DNA from: Vibrio sp. 10N.286.49.B1
Lineage (GTDB): Bacteria; Pseudomonadota; Gammaproteobacteria; Enterobacterales; Vibrionaceae
Direction: 5' to 3'
DNA length: 64,000 bases
NCBI RefSeq assembly: GCF_002873335.1
Contig: NZ_MCUW01000008.1
Coordinates: 124,001 to 188,000 of the forward strand
Both the position numbers and the translations under genes were made by a program. Of this stretch, positions 38,270 through 47,412 are shown piece by piece. The notes under the pieces are model-generated. The model was not told the origin of the DNA, made no database searches, and worked only from the letters and a program-made list of their open reading frames with translations. The number at the start of each line of letters is the position of its first letter. The stretch's first letter is position 1.

Positions 38270-38291
38270 TGAACCACCTTAGCCGTGTAAC

Positions 38292-38756
38292 AGCTTTATA
38301 GACGGAATTCCTCCGTTCTTACATCCTCCCCATGTTGCTACCATTCATAATAAAACTCAATCAGTATCAACCTCTTGTGTGAATCTAAAAGCAATTTCAG
38401 AAGAGAATTACGGAAAAAATCCGCATAAGCACTCAACTGAATTGAATAGGTTAATTTGGTTTGTTCTAGAGTATTCTGGGAAGTTGGTTTAGCGGGCCGA
38501 ATTTTGGGACAAAACTGAACCGACTGTGTCGCCGCAAAGGTGTATAAACAAATACCTTACTGCCAAGCAGTCGATCGTGTGTCAGCACAACAGAATGCAA
38601 AAACTTTCGTCATCACATCACTACCGGTTTCTGTGCAAGTAGCGTGTAGATTAATGATACTCAAGCCTTTGCGATTTGTTGTTTTCGTTAAACGGTGAAA
38701 TCGCGGCTTGAGTATTTATTAAATCTTCATCCACTACCCAGGTTAATTTAAACCAA
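38292..38756. other. Right flank of the array, no gene seen
   Basis: There is no integrase gene, no recognised attI and no coding frame of note in this 465-base stretch. A long inverted repeat lies at 38657-38715. Confidence 0.5.
38657..38715. repeat. Two-part inverted repeat (11 + 7 bp)
   Basis: ATACTCAAGCC (38657-38667) pairs with GGCTTGAGTAT (38705-38715), and inner GCGATTT pairs with AAATCGC. It lies 40 bases beyond the stop of the BCCT-like gene, with no T run, so it may be a terminator-like or REP-like element. Confidence 0.7.
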
Positions 38757-39974
38757 TTAGTTGGCTAGATGGATCTTTCCAAAGTCAATGGTGTTCGCTT
38801 TCGGTGATTGTTCAATTTTAACCACTTGGCGATAATGCGTAGCCATAATGTAACCGAAACAACCAAGAATAAGTGCAATCGCTAATGCGCCGACCCATTG
38901 AATTTGTAAAAAATCCAATTTAAATAGCAGCGTCAAACCACTCAGTAATACAAAGTTGCCTAGTATGTACTTAGTTTTACCAAAGCGTTGAACCGTTAAG
39001 TTTAGGTTGTCGGTATAAAGCCTGATCAACGAATCCAATGAATTGACCACAAAGGTGATACCAACAAGCACCATCGCCATGTTGTAAAAACCCGTTACCG
39101 GTATTGCATTGGCACTGTAATAGTAAAGCACCGTGAACCAAACGGCGATTGGTATAGAAGGGACGACCATCATTGCGATCAACACTTGGTATGTGCGCAA
39201 GCCACCTACAAAACGAGCGGTAAATTGGCCGATCATAATGCTCCATGCAAACCACCAATAAAGATAGAACTCATGGTAATCATTGATTGGTAGAATGAAT
39301 TTATGAATGTTCGTGAAGTAATCTCCTAACAGACCAAAGGTCGTGAGGAACTCACCAATGCTTGAACCTTCTGATAAAAACGCTTTGGCCCACATCAATA
39401 CAATTAAACCAAAGAACAAAAAACTACTACCCAAGCTTAGAATTCTAACAAAACGAATGTTAGTACTTGAATATACCGCAATGCCGATAACCGCAAAGAC
39501 AACAAGGTAGAAGCTACCAACCACTGATTCACCGTCGCCAAAATCTGGTAAATACCACGGTAGGTTTACGAGTAATAAATACGAAGTGAATGCACAGGTA
39601 CCGACAATAACGAGGTTATTAATAAACTTGATCAGTGGGATTTCGAAGAACTTAACTCGTGGTTCAATAATGCAAAAGTAGAAACAAGTTAAGAAGTAGA
39701 AAGCCCATATGAAGAATGCCCAAAAACCAAACTCAATAGCTAATGGGTTACTGAAAGAGTATTCAGGGCTGGTGGCTAAATCGGCATAACCAGCAAATTC
39801 AGTCAATGGAAACATCACAAGCCCAGCATCTAGACCTGAAGTGAAGAGAATAGCAACAAAGGTAAAAGTGCGAACAGGCGTTACCCCGACGCATTTGAGT
39901 TTTCCCCAGCGGTAGATAACGAAAGCGATTGCAGCAAACGTAAAGAGAATGCCTATAGATAGCCAAGTAGTCAT
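38757..39974 (-). CDS. BCCT-like transporter (betaine/choline/carnitine type)
   Basis: The 405-residue membrane protein has about ten to eleven helices. Its YWWFAWSIMIGQFTARFVGG segment matches the BCCT helix-8 signature (YW.WW..W.PF.G.F.AR.S.G), and VVPSIPIAVWFTVL follows as in that family. It is shorter than usual BCCT proteins (500 or more), lacking much of the C-terminal tail. The sodium- or proton-coupled uptake of quaternary amines is inferred. It is divergent from a carnitine/choline acyltransferase gene, which supports a trimethylammonium substrate. Confidence 0.75.
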   Translation of the reverse strand: MTTWLSIGILFTFAAIAFVIYRWGKLKCVGVTPVRTFTFVAILFTSGLDAGLVMFPLTEFAGYADLATSPEYSFSNPLAIEFGFWAFFIWAFYFLTCFYFCIIEPRVKFFEIPLIKFINNLVIVGTCAFTSYLLLVNLPWYLPDFGDGESVVGSFYLVVFAVIGIAVYSSTNIRFVRILSLGSSFLFFGLIVLMWAKAFLSEGSSIGEFLTTFGLLGDYFTNIHKFILPINDYHEFYLYWWFAWSIMIGQFTARFVGGLRTYQVLIAMMVVPSIPIAVWFTVLYYYSANAIPVTGFYNMAMVLVGITFVVNSLDSLIRLYTDNLNLTVQRFGKTKYILGNFVLLSGLTLLFKLDFLQIQWVGALAIALILGCFGYIMATHYRQVVKIEQSPKANTIDFGKIHLAN

Positions 39975-41027
39975 TATTTGGCCTCAACGTGTGTACTTCG
40001 AGCAAACATAATAAAATCCTTATTTATGTTTAGTGCTATGTTCGCTTGCTTTAGGACGGCGACTGCCATCGGCTCTTAAACCTCATTTTATCGAGAGTGA
40101 GAACCAAAGAGGAACATAGCGAGTTGGACCATTTGCGAATTTCGCCTAGGTTGGTCGTGTACCTCGTAACAGCCAACATGTGAAAAATAAATCACACGAT
40201 GGCAATGAATGCTTATTTATAAGTAATCAGATCATCACGCTTTGATAGTGGCGCTTGGTCCGTGTTTAAGAGCTTTTAATCGTCGATCTATTTTCCAGAA
40301 TGTAATCGGGTTGTTTGATACTCATCTTTCTTCCTTGAAATGGGGTTTCTGCTGTTGGTTTGACCATCATCGAGTTCCCACTAACCAGTCCTGGGACAGC
40401 ATCCAGCGGGCAATTTTGGTTGAGTAATTTGACGTGTCATTGCTGACGAGTTGTTGATTGCGCTCAATACCTGGATCAGGTTCTGAATAAAACTCAATTG
40501 CCCATTTATGTCGTTTTTATAGACGGCTAACGATGACATTAAGATTCTCCATACAGCATGTTCTCGGCGTTAATTTAACGACAACTTGATAGGTCTCTTC
40601 GAGCGACCAACAAGATGATTTATTCTCGATGACTAGGCTCACTTCCCTCTGTAAGCATTCTTTTTCATAATAATTTAATTTCGATCCTAATGTTTAGAGC
40701 ACTAATGATCAAGAAATAAAAATATATAAATTCTAAATTGATTTTACAAAAGCAGTTCGCTAAGCTTATGTTTTGAAACGGATATTTGTTAAGATAACGA
40801 ACCTGCCGTTAATGAGAGGTGAGATTTGTTACGAAAATAAAGATTCGTGCTGTAATTAAAATGACATTTTACCGTTATTTTTTTAAGCACTTTGAATTGA
40901 GTTCGTTGCTTTTATACGATGTATTCGGTCTTAATTATTGATAATTAGCGCACAGTTGAACAATGAAAAACCAAGCCGCCCGGCAGAATCGGATGAGCAT
41001 TCCGCTTAGTTAAGGAAGAAAGTAGTA
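39975..41027. other. Long divergent intergenic region with possible gene remnant
   Basis: The 1053 bases hold promoters for both divergent genes, not resolved here. On the minus strand (about 40367-40640) a coding-like stretch (IEFYSEPDPGIERNQQ, ARWMLSQDWLVG) is interrupted by TAA and has no start, which suggests an eroded gene. I do not recognise the family. Confidence 0.35.
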
Positions 41028-42866
41028 ATGAGCAGTACGTTGACAACCCAGCAACATAATAACCACTCGTATTCAGTTGATGAGAACAACAATCACGCGC
41101 TGCCAATCATGCCAATCCCGGACGTCGATGACACTTGCCGCAAGTTGTTAGAATGGTCTGCGCCGTTGTTGACTGAAAAAGAGCGCGAACAAACAAATGA
41201 AGCGATCAAGTATTTTCTTAAAGAAGGTGGTGACGGCAACACGCTACAAACCGATCTAATAAAATGGGCGCGCACGGATGGTATTGCGAATTGGTCTTCG
41301 TCTGTGTGGCAGGATCTTTATTTAGAGTCACGAGCACCTTTGGTTATTAACAGTAATGTTTTCTATTACTTAAAAAGTAAATTGGCTGCAGACACTCATT
41401 CACAAGCGCATATTGCTGCTGCATTGATTACCAGTGTGTATAGCTTTATTGCATTGCTCGATACGAAATCACTTTCCAAGGATTACCAAAAAGATAAACC
41501 ACTTTGTATGGCGCAATATGACAACCTGTTTTCCTCTATCAGGATCCCAAAACAAGATACTGATGAATTTAAGGTGTCTTCATGTCGAAAACACATTGTG
41601 GTTATGCATAATCAGTGTGTATTTAAAGTTCAAATTTTAGATGAATCACTGCAATGCAAATCATTCGCGGAGATTAAAGTCGAGCTAGAAAGCATCATAA
41701 ATGAGGCGAAAACGGGCCAAAACATTGGGTTGCTTACCACGTTAGATCGTGATGTTTGGGCGGAAAAGCGTATTCAATTGCTCGGTTTATCAACCAGTAA
41801 CCAAGCCGCAATGAAAGCAATAGATGAAGCGGCATTTGCGGTATGCTTAGATGCGGAAGAACCTGAAGTGATTGAAGATATTTCACAGCAATTACTTCAC
41901 GGCAACGGTAGAGATCGATTCTTTGATAAGTCTCTGCAGTTCATTGTGTTTAAAAATGGTAAAACAGGGATTAACTTTGAACATACGGGGGTTGATGGTT
42001 CCGTAATGTTGCGCTTGGTCGCCCATATGTTTGATACCATCAATGTAGGTTCTGATAATTCGATTAATCCCGCGAGCGATACGGCTTCTGTAAATTCAAA
42101 TCGCCCACCTTCTGATAAACCACAGTCGCTTATCTTTGATCTTGACGAGTCATTAGCTCAAGTTTTATCTGATTCAGCTCCAAAGTTTCACCAACATGTC
42201 GCCAATACACAAACTCGTGTACTCAGCTTTTTGGCGTTCGGAAAAGAGAGGATCAAACAGTTTCGCGTTAGTCCCGATGCTTTTGTTCAATTAGCATTAC
42301 AATTGGCCGAGTATAGATTGTACGGCAAATGTTATAGCGCTTACGAAGCCGTAATGACCAGAACATTTGTTGGTGGTCGTATTGATGTTTTGTATACCGT
42401 TTCTCCAGATTCAATGACGTTTATTGAAAATATGCATTCATCAGAATGTGATATTAAAACCAAGCAAGCTTCGTTGACTCGCGCGATAAAAACGCACATA
42501 ACACGAGCAAATGAATGTCGTTTTGGCGAAGGGGTGTATTCTCACTTCTTAGCCCTTAAATACCGTTACAAAATGGCTGGCAAAGAATTGGGGTTGCAAG
42601 CGCTTCCAGAGCTATTTAATGACCACGGATATTTGGCACTGACTAATAGTGTGGTGTGCACTAGTACAACTTCTGAATACGGTGTTGAACTAGCCGGTTA
42701 TGGGCCAATTGTTGACAATGGTTATGGCATCCGATATTTCATTCGTGAGGATTCAATTTGCTTTAACATGACAAGCCGTACAGCGATGAAAAGTAATTTG
42801 GAATCAATTAAATTCCATATAGAGCAATCACTTGTCGACATGGCAAAATTAATGAGCCACCAGTAA
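41028..42866 (+). CDS. Choline/carnitine O-acyltransferase
   Basis: The 612-residue protein shows the eukaryotic-type acyltransferase pattern: LPIMPIPDVDDTC near the start, GNGRDRFFDKSLQFIVFKNGKTG then FEHTGVDG with the catalytic His (near residue 319), and a C-terminal STTSEYG...GYGPIVDNGYGIRYFI block. The family moves acyl groups between CoA and carnitine or choline. Such genes are rare in bacteria. AAGGAAGAAAG is the ribosome-binding site. A linker rich in Asn/Ser/Asp (about residues 340-365) interrupts the usual spacing. It is divergent from a BCCT-like importer. There is no signal peptide; cytoplasmic. Confidence 0.85.
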   Translation: MSSTLTTQQHNNHSYSVDENNNHALPIMPIPDVDDTCRKLLEWSAPLLTEKEREQTNEAIKYFLKEGGDGNTLQTDLIKWARTDGIANWSSSVWQDLYLESRAPLVINSNVFYYLKSKLAADTHSQAHIAAALITSVYSFIALLDTKSLSKDYQKDKPLCMAQYDNLFSSIRIPKQDTDEFKVSSCRKHIVVMHNQCVFKVQILDESLQCKSFAEIKVELESIINEAKTGQNIGLLTTLDRDVWAEKRIQLLGLSTSNQAAMKAIDEAAFAVCLDAEEPEVIEDISQQLLHGNGRDRFFDKSLQFIVFKNGKTGINFEHTGVDGSVMLRLVAHMFDTINVGSDNSINPASDTASVNSNRPPSDKPQSLIFDLDESLAQVLSDSAPKFHQHVANTQTRVLSFLAFGKERIKQFRVSPDAFVQLALQLAEYRLYGKCYSAYEAVMTRTFVGGRIDVLYTVSPDSMTFIENMHSSECDIKTKQASLTRAIKTHITRANECRFGEGVYSHFLALKYRYKMAGKELGLQALPELFNDHGYLALTNSVVCTSTTSEYGVELAGYGPIVDNGYGIRYFIREDSICFNMTSRTAMKSNLESIKFHIEQSLVDMAKLMSHQ

Positions 42867-43379
42867 TATCGCTCAAGGCATGGTGTTTTATAAATCGAGC
42901 CTAATCCCTACGGCGGTTAGTAGCCACCCGGACAACAATAAAATAACGAAGGTTAGCTCGATGTACTGTACGTTTGATTAATCAGATCACGCAAGGCGCC
43001 CACTATCAACACATTAGTGGGCGCCTTTTTCATTATCATTGTTCTGACAAACCGAACGATTATGGTAACCGCCCCTCTTTTCCCAATGTTTTTTGAACCA
43101 TATAGAGCGGACAGCCGACATCGAGATTACGATGGAGACGCTCGATTCTTAAAGGCGTAGGTTACCGTAATGACATGGATGGTATTGCACGTTTATACCA
43201 ACAACCCTACTGCCAGTGAAAACAGTATGCCAGTAGAACTCGTAGTGCTTTATTGAGCTCGAAATTACATTTACCCGAACAATATAATCCTGTTCCAAAC
43301 CGCTAAAATAACGTGTCATTAATGACCAAAACTACGAGTTAATCGCCCTCACCTACGTCAAAGTACGTTCCATGAAGAT
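42867..43379. other. Intergenic region after the acyltransferase
   Basis: Apart from the terminator at 42993-43030 I see no gene in this 513-base stretch between convergent genes. Confidence 0.5.
42993..43030 (+). terminator. Strong terminator after the acyltransferase gene
   Basis: AAGGCGCCCACTA and TAGTGGGCGCCTT form a 13-bp stem with T5 following. Confidence 0.92.
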
Positions 43380-44081
43380 TCAATCTTCATTATTAGAAGG
43401 ACGCCAACTAAATCCTGCAGTTAAAGCGCCTATTGCTGCTACATCTTTGTCAAACTCAGGCAAATTTGATTGTAGTGTTATCGCCATGGCGCCATTTGTA
43501 TTGATTGCAGCGATGGTTCTATCGTTGTCTTTAATAATAAATCCAACTGGCTTTTCTGAGTCAATCATCGAACCATCAATCCGATTAACACTTTCAATGT
43601 TGAAACGTTTGTCATTAATACTTATGTAACCTGTGTCTTTTTCAACCATGCTAAAAGATACAAGCGAAGTGTTTTCTTGAGGGTTGAGACTAAAGGTGCC
43701 AATTTGTTTGTTGCTTTGACTTATCACACAAGAATATGGTTTTCCCGATTCAAAGACCCCTAAAGTCAACGATGTGCTTCCTTTACATTCCAGTAACCAA
43801 GGTTCCGTCGCTCCTTTTTTATTAATAGTGAGCGTAAGCCCTCCTGTTTTACTTTTATATGTGTCGTCAAATACACTTGTCCCCTCCGCGCTTCTATGAA
43901 AGCTCCCTGTATACAGATCAGCGATGTTGAAGTTGCCTTTATAAAAACCCGAAGCTAAAACACCGCCTTCCGTAGTTACTGGGATTGAAGGCTGAGATGC
44001 CAAGTCCTGAGGCATTTCCATAGTTGAATTACAACCTGTCACAAAAGTAGCAACCAAACCCAAAAATATAATCTTATTCAT
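43380..44081 (-). CDS. Predicted lipoprotein, function unknown
   Basis: The 233-residue protein has a lipoprotein signal (MNKIIFLGLVATFVTGC, lipobox VTGC with Cys17). The mature part is rich in beta-like short segments with two further cysteines near residues 98-118 (LLECKG and YSCVIS). Residue +2 after Cys is Asn, which fits outer-membrane sorting. No domain is recognised. It is divergent from the beta-propeller gene. Confidence 0.7.
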   Translation of the reverse strand: MNKIIFLGLVATFVTGCNSTMEMPQDLASQPSIPVTTEGGVLASGFYKGNFNIADLYTGSFHRSAEGTSVFDDTYKSKTGGLTLTINKKGATEPWLLECKGSTSLTLGVFESGKPYSCVISQSNKQIGTFSLNPQENTSLVSFSMVEKDTGYISINDKRFNIESVNRIDGSMIDSEKPVGFIIKDNDRTIAAINTNGAMAITLQSNLPEFDKDVAAIGALTAGFSWRPSNNED

Positions 44082-44567
44082 AATGCTAATCCTTACCTAT
44101 GAGAAAGTGTATTAATGAAGGGGACTCTGAATAAAGGCGCCATCACTTGGCCCATCCACTAGAATAACTCTAAAGTAGTACTCGCAATCATAATACTGCA
44201 CGCGGTCACAAAATGACCAACTGTTCATTTTTCACTCAGCATAATTTGAATGTTTTAGCACTCACCGATTTATAAAAGGTGTTTTATTTAACTAACACGA
44301 CTATTTTTCCCTTAATTATGAAAAAGGAACCGAACGGAATTTTGCTATTAAGGATTTAGATAAATGCAGTGTTTGCATTGTGATACTTTCATCGGATTTT
44401 TTAATTTCTATATCATGACTATTGTTCACAACCTATAGCGTATTTTCTTCGTGTTACCGTCAATTTAGTTTCATTGAATCCACATATAAAGTTCGTTATA
44501 TCGTTCGAATTTATAAGAACTATTACTATTCTCCCCATCGAAAACAACCAATAAATAGAGCAATTCA
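44082..44567. other. Divergent intergenic region, no gene seen
   Basis: The stretch is AT-rich, between the lipoprotein and the beta-propeller gene; it must hold both promoters. No clear operator is recognised. Confidence 0.4.
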
Positions 44568-46508
44568 ATGAAAAAAACAGTCTTACTTCTCGCTATAGCG
44601 AATACATGTGCAATCGTTGCTGGCAGCGCAAGCGCACACAATCTGCCATCCAACGACTACAAGGTTACCGTGGAATCTGACGGGCAGGCTGTTAGCGGTG
44701 CGCAAGTGCAAATGATTAAAGCGCAATCCGGTCTGGCTCCGAAAATCATTTCAACAGCAAAGACTAATCACGAAGGTAAGGTTATTTTTTCATCTGAAGT
44801 TATTGATAATGGATTTTATTATTTTAAATCAATTGGCGGTAAGATTGATGGAAACGAAGTACCCAATTATTCGACGTTAGCAGTGAGTAACAACGAGCAA
44901 AACGGTCCAGTAATCATGAACGAAATCACGACTATTGGCTCGGTTTACCCTCTTGCACAATTTTATAAAGATGGTCAATTCAATGGGAATGCCAATGGTT
45001 TCAAAATTGGTTCAGAACAAGTCCAAAATTTAGCGAACATTAATACAGGATCATTCGGTGATACTGTCCTAAATGGTGCCAATGTGACTGAGTCACAGAC
45101 CATTGGACGAATGAATATGATGGCTGCACTGATGTCGACCTGTGGTGCAAATATCTCGAGTAGCTGCGGCCAGTTCTTAACAATAAACCATGCTGATAAT
45201 ACCATCGACGCAATAGCAAATATTGCTGTTGCACCCTATGCGCACGCAAAGCAAAATTCTGATTTGTTTTTTAGCACTTTCCCTGTACCTGAAGGACAAG
45301 CTCGACGCTCGACTGACTTCTTGCCTTACCTTACGTGAGCACCAGATGACTACTCACTAACGGTTCGTTTTAATGGTGGTGGTATGTATTCAGTTGGCCG
45401 AATGATGTTTGATAAAAATGCTAACCTTTGGATGGGAAACAACTGGATGCCATCAAGTGAGCCTACGTTGGCACATGGCTCTATTGGTGGCGGAGTGTCA
45501 AAGCTGACCCCAGCGGGTAAACCATTATCTCCAGCTTTAACGGGTTATCAAAATGGCAAAGTTGATGGCATTGGATGGGGTACCACCGTTACCAACGATT
45601 CCGCATGGTTCGGATCTTTTAACGGTAACTTTTCAGTTTATAATTTAGATGGCAGTTATCGTGGCGATGCGGTTGTAAACAACGGCACACCAAAAGGTAT
45701 TCAAGGCCTCTCTACTTGTGGTGATGGCACCGTTGTGGCTGCAGACAATTCAGCTAATCAATTAGTTGTATTCCCTAAAGGTGATTATAAAAATGGCAAA
45801 ATATTAAAAGTAGACGGGCTCAGTCGTCCATTTGCTACGGCTTGTTCCAATGACCAAACCGTCTGGGTTACGAATAACCAGGGTGTGACTGTCACTAAAT
45901 TCCCATTGGACCACCCGGAACAAGCACAACAAATTAAAACAGGTGGTATCGCACCACGCGGTATTGCGCTTGACTCTGAAGGTAATGCATGGGTAGTCAA
46001 TAACTTTTCAATGGGCTACAAATTTGCCGATGTACCGGCTGACGTATCGGCTCTTGAGGAATTTCGCTTAAACATAGAACAAGTGATCACTAATACAAAA
46101 GCAGGTGTAAGCAATACAGGCAATGTTTCGGTCATCTCACCAGAAGGTAAGGTGATTAAATCAAAATTACTCGATGGGACAATGAATGTCGGTTGGGGAA
46201 TTTCAATCGATGGTAATGATAATGTCGTTGTGGCTAATGCGTACGGTACTGGATTTATTACCATGGACCACAACGGAGAAAACGCACATGTTTATCAATC
46301 TGGAATCCTACAGATTTCAACGGATAGTATGATTGATGATGCCGGTAACGTGTGGATGGCGAACAACTGGGATGATACGGACGGTTTGTTAGATAACCAC
46401 CCAGACGCACGAGTGACAACGAATGGCGGCGGCAATGGCATCACGGTAACTTATGGCATTATGAAACCAGTACAAAATCCGCTTATAGGTCAAGTGAGAC
46501 ATTACTAA
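44568..46508 (+). pseudogene. Secreted beta-propeller protein interrupted by in-frame UGA
   Basis: One frame of 647 codons starts with a signal peptide (cleavage near SASA-HN, residue 23) and an Ig/transthyretin-like segment (residues 27-95). It ends in a C-terminal propeller with repeats such as GNLWMGNNWM-like units (ANLWMGNNWMP, GNAWVVNNFS, GNVWMANNWD), similar to NHL/SMP-30-type propellers. A TGA at 45336-45338 interrupts the frame in LPYLT-stop-APDDYS, while the same frame continues for 390 codons with good coding character. The Trp at this place is guessed from a single TGG-to-TGA change. It sits upstream of the molybdenum hydroxylase operon, but its role there is unknown. Confidence 0.75.
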
Positions 46509-46537
46509 GTACATTAGCGAATAGCGAATACCACTTA

Positions 46538-46567
46538 AACTGCCCTCCATAATTTGGAGGGCAGTTT
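46538..46567 (+). terminator. Intrinsic terminator after the beta-propeller gene
   Basis: AAACTGCCCTCC and GGAGGGCAGTTT form a 12-bp stem with a TTTT tail. Confidence 0.9.
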
Positions 46568-46784
46568 TGATTTTAACCGATAGGTTTTCGTTGGTTTTGT
46601 TGTGGAATATTCATGCCATACAATGCTGGTGATATTAACGTTTGAGTGCGATGAAGAGATTGCTCAGACAGCAAAAAATCGTAACAAAGTAATTAAATAC
46701 GCGAACGCTCAAATTTATTATCATTCCAGCTCACCCTTCGACTTAAAAATATAAGTAAACAATAAAATATCATTAAGGAATGAG

Positions 46785-47048
46785 ATGCCTTCTTTTATGT
46801 CATCAAAGCTCGCTCTAACTGGATTGTTTTTTAGCATTGCTCTACCTTTTCCTATCTATGCTGATGTGCACAATGGACCAGCAGCACCTGCTGAAGACGA
46901 CATTTCATATCAGGTCTACTATGAAATGCTGAGTAATTGTATCGATTCTGGTGATGAACCCACCACATGCGCAAAACAAGCCAATCGTTCATTTGCTCAA
47001 GAGACGCAACATCGCCGCGAAAACGATACCTCGTTAAGTAGCCTTTAA
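46785..47048 (+). CDS. Small secreted protein, function unknown
   Basis: The 87-residue protein has a signal peptide ending near IYA-DV (residue 27). The mature part is acidic with two cysteines (SNCIDSGDEPTTCAKQ) 11 residues apart, likely a disulfide-linked helical hairpin. AAGGAATGAG is the ribosome-binding site. It lies upstream of the hydroxylase operon, with a 365-base gap, so cotranscription is uncertain. No family recognised. Confidence 0.65.
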   Translation: MPSFMSSKLALTGLFFSIALPFPIYADVHNGPAAPAEDDISYQVYYEMLSNCIDSGDEPTTCAKQANRSFAQETQHRRENDTSLSSL

Positions 47049-47412
47049 TTTTATCGTAAGGCGTTGTCTTTCCTGGCAACGCTACTTTTATAAATAGAAC
47101 CACTATTTTTGATCAACATTCAACCGAGTAGAAGCTCTCATTATTCATACGCTAAGATAATGTTCATAATCCAACCACTTTTCAATATCCAATCCAATTA
47201 TTGGTCATTCGAATAATGTTAATCAACTAATACCCCACCTAGTTAATTGATGGTTTTATCAAAACGAATGCCCCGTAAAGTGTTTGGAGGGCTGGGTCAT
47301 TCAAACTGTATTTATTGATTTTTCTCTCTTACACTAAATTAGTTCGCTGCTGGCTTGGCTCTTAGCCATCAACGCCTGTTTAGAGAAACAAAATATATTC
47401 CAAGGGGGGATT
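47049..47412. other. Leader region of the molybdenum hydroxylase operon
   Basis: The 364 bases are AT-rich. A weak hairpin (GGCGTTG and CAACGCT near 47060-47085) follows the small protein gene, and imperfect TTAATCAACTA/TAGTTAATTGAT arms lie near 47218-47252. No gene is seen. Confidence 0.35.

Larger units (their letters stand above)
31641..38291 (-). mobile_element. Integron cassette array without integrase (CALIN)
   Basis: Seven attC-like sites of about 95-130 bases, all in the same orientation (minus strand), alternate with short genes. For several cassettes the first bases after the recombination point are the exact complement of the bases before the next attC (for example GTTAAGC...GCTTAAC, GTTATGTG...CACATAAC, GTTAGGC...GCCTAAC), the expected signature of circularised cassettes. 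The right edge is a lone GTGTAAC core (38285-38291). No intI gene is found in the window. The site type matches Vibrio superintegron repeats. Confidence 0.85.

Noticed and set aside
31641..38291. CRISPR array
   Set aside because: The repeated units are 95-130 bases, diverged and separated by genes, which fits attC sites and not short CRISPR repeats; no cas gene is seen.
38757..39974. Truncated BCCT pseudogene
   Set aside because: The short length comes with an intact start, a complete set of helices and no coding remnant after the stop, so it is read as a short but whole member.
40242..40427. 61-codon plus-strand open frame
   Set aside because: It has no ribosome-binding site, and the opposite strand looks more coding-like.
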